This document shows, piece by piece, positions 36,798 to 38,419 of a stretch of DNA of 38,419 nt. The notes below the pieces were generated by a model. It saw only the letters and a list, made by a program, of their open reading frames with translations. It made no database searches and had not been told where the DNA came from. The stretch lies in assembly GCA_009392515.1 (NCBI GenBank), contig VFGE01000020.1:67239-105657 (forward strand), read 5' to 3'. The position numbers were made by a program, and so were the translations under genes. Position 1 is the first letter of the stretch, and each line of letters starts with the position of its first letter. The stretch comes from SAR202 cluster bacterium (lineage in GTDB: Bacteria; Chloroflexota; Dehalococcoidia; Lucifugimonadales; UBA6952).

Positions 36798-37328
36798 CTA
36801 TTTACCAATTTGTCTTTTCAGACCAACTAATTTTTCTTGTATACTTCCATCAATGACTAAATCATTAACTCGGACAACTAACCCACCTAATAACTCAGGA
36901 TCTTTGTTATACGATACCTGAAGTTCAGAGTTTAACCCTTTTGATATACTCTCTTCGATTTTGGATTGTTGTTCTTTATTCAAGTCAACTGCCGTATAAA
37001 TTTCTGCTCTCGCCACACCACTTGCAGCATCAACTAATTTGTTAAATTCTTCTGTTATAGTTCCAATTAAACCAATTGAATTTCTTATAGCAAGTAAACA
37101 AACAAGGTTACCTATTAAAGGATTAAAACCTTTCATTGTAGTGTTCAATACAGAAAGTTTATCTTGTAATGGAACTTTTGCAGAACTCACAAAAGAATAT
37201 ACTGATTCATCTGCCATCAATTGAGATAAATCAGATAGTTGAGAAGCCCATTCTTGCAAATCACCTGAGTTCTCTGCAATTTGAAAAGCAGCTTCTGCGT
37301 ACCTTTTTGCCTTGGGTCCTTTAGCCAT
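36798..37328 (-). CDS. atpH: ATP synthase delta subunit
   Basis: Peripheral-stalk subunit joining b to the top of the alpha3beta3 head (OSCP equivalent). The 176-aa protein starts A-K-R-Y-A-E-A-A-F-Q-I-A, the family N-terminal helix, and ends with the C-terminal block L-L-G-G-L-V-V-R-V-N-D-L-V-I-D-G-S-I. It is separate from atpF, not fused as in mycobacteria. It begins five bases after the atpF stop. Confidence 0.94.
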   Translation of the reverse strand: MAKGPKAKRYAEAAFQIAENSGDLQEWASQLSDLSQLMADESVYSFVSSAKVPLQDKLSVLNTTMKGFNPLIGNLVCLLAIRNSIGLIGTITEEFNKLVDAASGVARAEIYTAVDLNKEQQSKIEESISKGLNSELQVSYNKDPELLGGLVVRVNDLVIDGSIQEKLVGLKRQIGK

Positions 37329-37333
37329 TTATT

Positions 37334-37840
37334 CTATGACTCCTCAGTTTTATCAGTAAATGCATTTTCAAGAACATTATCAATAATATCTTTATGCGTA
37401 TTCTCATCAAGAGATCGTTGAATAATCTGTTCAGCAGCTGAAACTGCTAAACCACCAAAATTAGCACGAAGTTCATCCATTGCAGAATCACGCTCGCGCT
37501 CTATATCACTTTTAGCTTTTACTAAAAATTCTTCGGCTTCTTTCTTGGATTTTTCTCGTTCCTGATCACTAAGCTTTTCAGCAGCAGAACGAGCATCCTC
37601 AATAATTGCTTGGCCTTGTTTCCTAGCTTCTACAAGTTGATCGTCTAGTTGAGCTTGTTGCTGTGCACTTTCTTCACGCACTTTATCAGCTAACTCCAAA
37701 CTATCTTTGATATTCGATGATCGCTCATCAAGAATCTTTAATATTGGTTTGTAAGCGAACTTAGATAAAACTATCAACAAGATAGTAAAGTTTAACAAAT
37801 AAGCTATTAAACTTGGCCAGTGAAAACCTAAATCTGCCAT
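37334..37840 (-). CDS. atpF: ATP synthase b subunit
   Basis: Peripheral stalk of Fo, 168 aa. One membrane helix (about residues 9-28, L-I-A-Y-L-L-N-F-T-I-L-L-I-V-L) is followed by K-P-I-L-K-I-L-D-E-R and a long, highly charged helix rich in Ala, Glu and Lys for dimerisation. Only one b gene is seen between atpE and atpH, so the stalk is presumably a homodimer. Confidence 0.94.
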   Translation of the reverse strand: MADLGFHWPSLIAYLLNFTILLIVLSKFAYKPILKILDERSSNIKDSLELADKVREESAQQQAQLDDQLVEARKQGQAIIEDARSAAEKLSDQEREKSKKEAEEFLVKAKSDIERERDSAMDELRANFGGLAVSAAEQIIQRSLDENTHKDIIDNVLENAFTDKTEES

Positions 37841-37883
37841 AAGTTACTCCAGTATTCTATATTAGTAAAACTATGCTTATGAA

Positions 37884-38171
<288 letters not shown>

Positions 38172-38182
38172 TTACACTATTT

Positions 38183-38419
38183 TCAATGGTCTTCACCCTC
38201 ACCATGATGAGGCTCAATAGCCATCGATACGAAAACTAAAGTTAATGCTGAGAAAATCAATGACTGTATTACTCCTACAAGCAATTCAAGACCATAAAAC
38301 GGTAATGAAAACGCAAAAGGAATTAAAAACGATGTCATAAGCAATAGTATTTCTCCAGCTGTCATATTCCCAAACAAACGGAATGTAAAACTGACGAGTC
38401 TTATAAATTCACTGAGTAA
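38183..38419 (-). CDS. atpB: ATP synthase a subunit, partial (3' end)
   Basis: C-terminal 78 residues of the Fo proton channel; the gene runs off the window end in frame. The essential stator Arg lies in the motif F-T-F-R-L-F-G-N-M-T-A-G-E, matching the E. coli R-L-F-G-N-M-x-A-G-E. Two membrane helices follow, then an acidic tail with several His (E-P-H-H-G-E-G-E-D-H). An internal TTG at 38377 is not the start, because coding sequence continues upstream of it to 38419. Confidence 0.94.
   Translation of the reverse strand, partial: LLSEFIRLVSFTFRLFGNMTAGEILLLMTSFLIPFAFSLPFYGLELLVGVIQSLIFSALTLVFVSMAIEPHHGEGEDH

Overview
This is an AT-rich (roughly one third G+C by eye), gene-dense bacterial chromosome segment. 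No rRNA, tRNA, CRISPR array, insertion sequence or phage gene is visible. Gene content points to a Chloroflexota lineage, perhaps a marine Dehalococcoidia/SAR202-like group. The pointers are HspR-type chaperone control, Rex, a YqhQ-type membrane protein next to ribosomal protein bL31, a gamma-alpha-fused 2-oxoacid:ferredoxin oxidoreductase, a Cys-type CcmE, a cytosolic sulfatase with its formylglycine-generating enzyme, and lipoproteins in place of free periplasmic proteins. The taxonomy is inference; there is no marker rRNA here.

Layout. (1) 12-3910: metal homeostasis. A Fur-family regulator (probably Zur) is divergent from znuA across a promoter/operator with a perfect 12-bp inverted repeat; the ABC ATPase and permease follow. 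(2) 4069-8737: a nitrogen-compound catabolism cluster with a class III aminotransferase, an amidohydrolase, a 37-aa membrane peptide, a Rid-family protein and a convergent class I/II aminotransferase. (3) 8945-13480: monomeric NADP-isocitrate dehydrogenase, sulfatase and FGE on one strand, closed by a 16-bp hairpin. (4) 13506-17924: heat-shock block with Hsp20 divergent from a DnaJ/CbpA - HspR - ClpC operon. (5) 18043-20383: rplU-rpmA-rpmE, a YqhQ-like protein and ccmE. (6) 20397-22963: korB/korA on the minus strand. (7) 23148-26546: MidA-like methyltransferase convergent with ccmABCD, including an unusually short ccmD. (8) 26630-27894: sulfite-oxidase-like molybdoenzyme and a lipoprotein. (9) 27901-31773: second heat-shock operon hspR-grpE-dnaK-BON protein, preceded by a HAIR-like operator. 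(10) 31849-38419: Rex, converging with the complete-to-partial F1Fo ATP synthase operon (atpB fragment, E, F, H, A, G, D, C) on the minus strand.

How it fits together. The window joins energy metabolism (ATP synthase, Rex redox sensing, cytochrome c maturation, isocitrate dehydrogenase plus 2-oxoglutarate-type ferredoxin oxidoreductase) with protein quality control split over two HspR-controlled operons. Small genes that are easily missed are ccmD (24337-24456), a 37-aa membrane peptide (7018-7131) and a possible 28-aa peptide (13506-13592). Several promoters are visible as good TTGACA/TATAAT pairs, and two of them (fur and dnaJ) place the transcription start on the start codon itself, suggesting leaderless mRNAs. 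I did not find one clearly novel multi-gene system. The best leads are the duplicated HspR circuits, the Cys-type haem chaperone set, the cytosolic sulfatase/FGE pair and the 4-8.7 kb catabolic cluster with its unknown membrane peptide.
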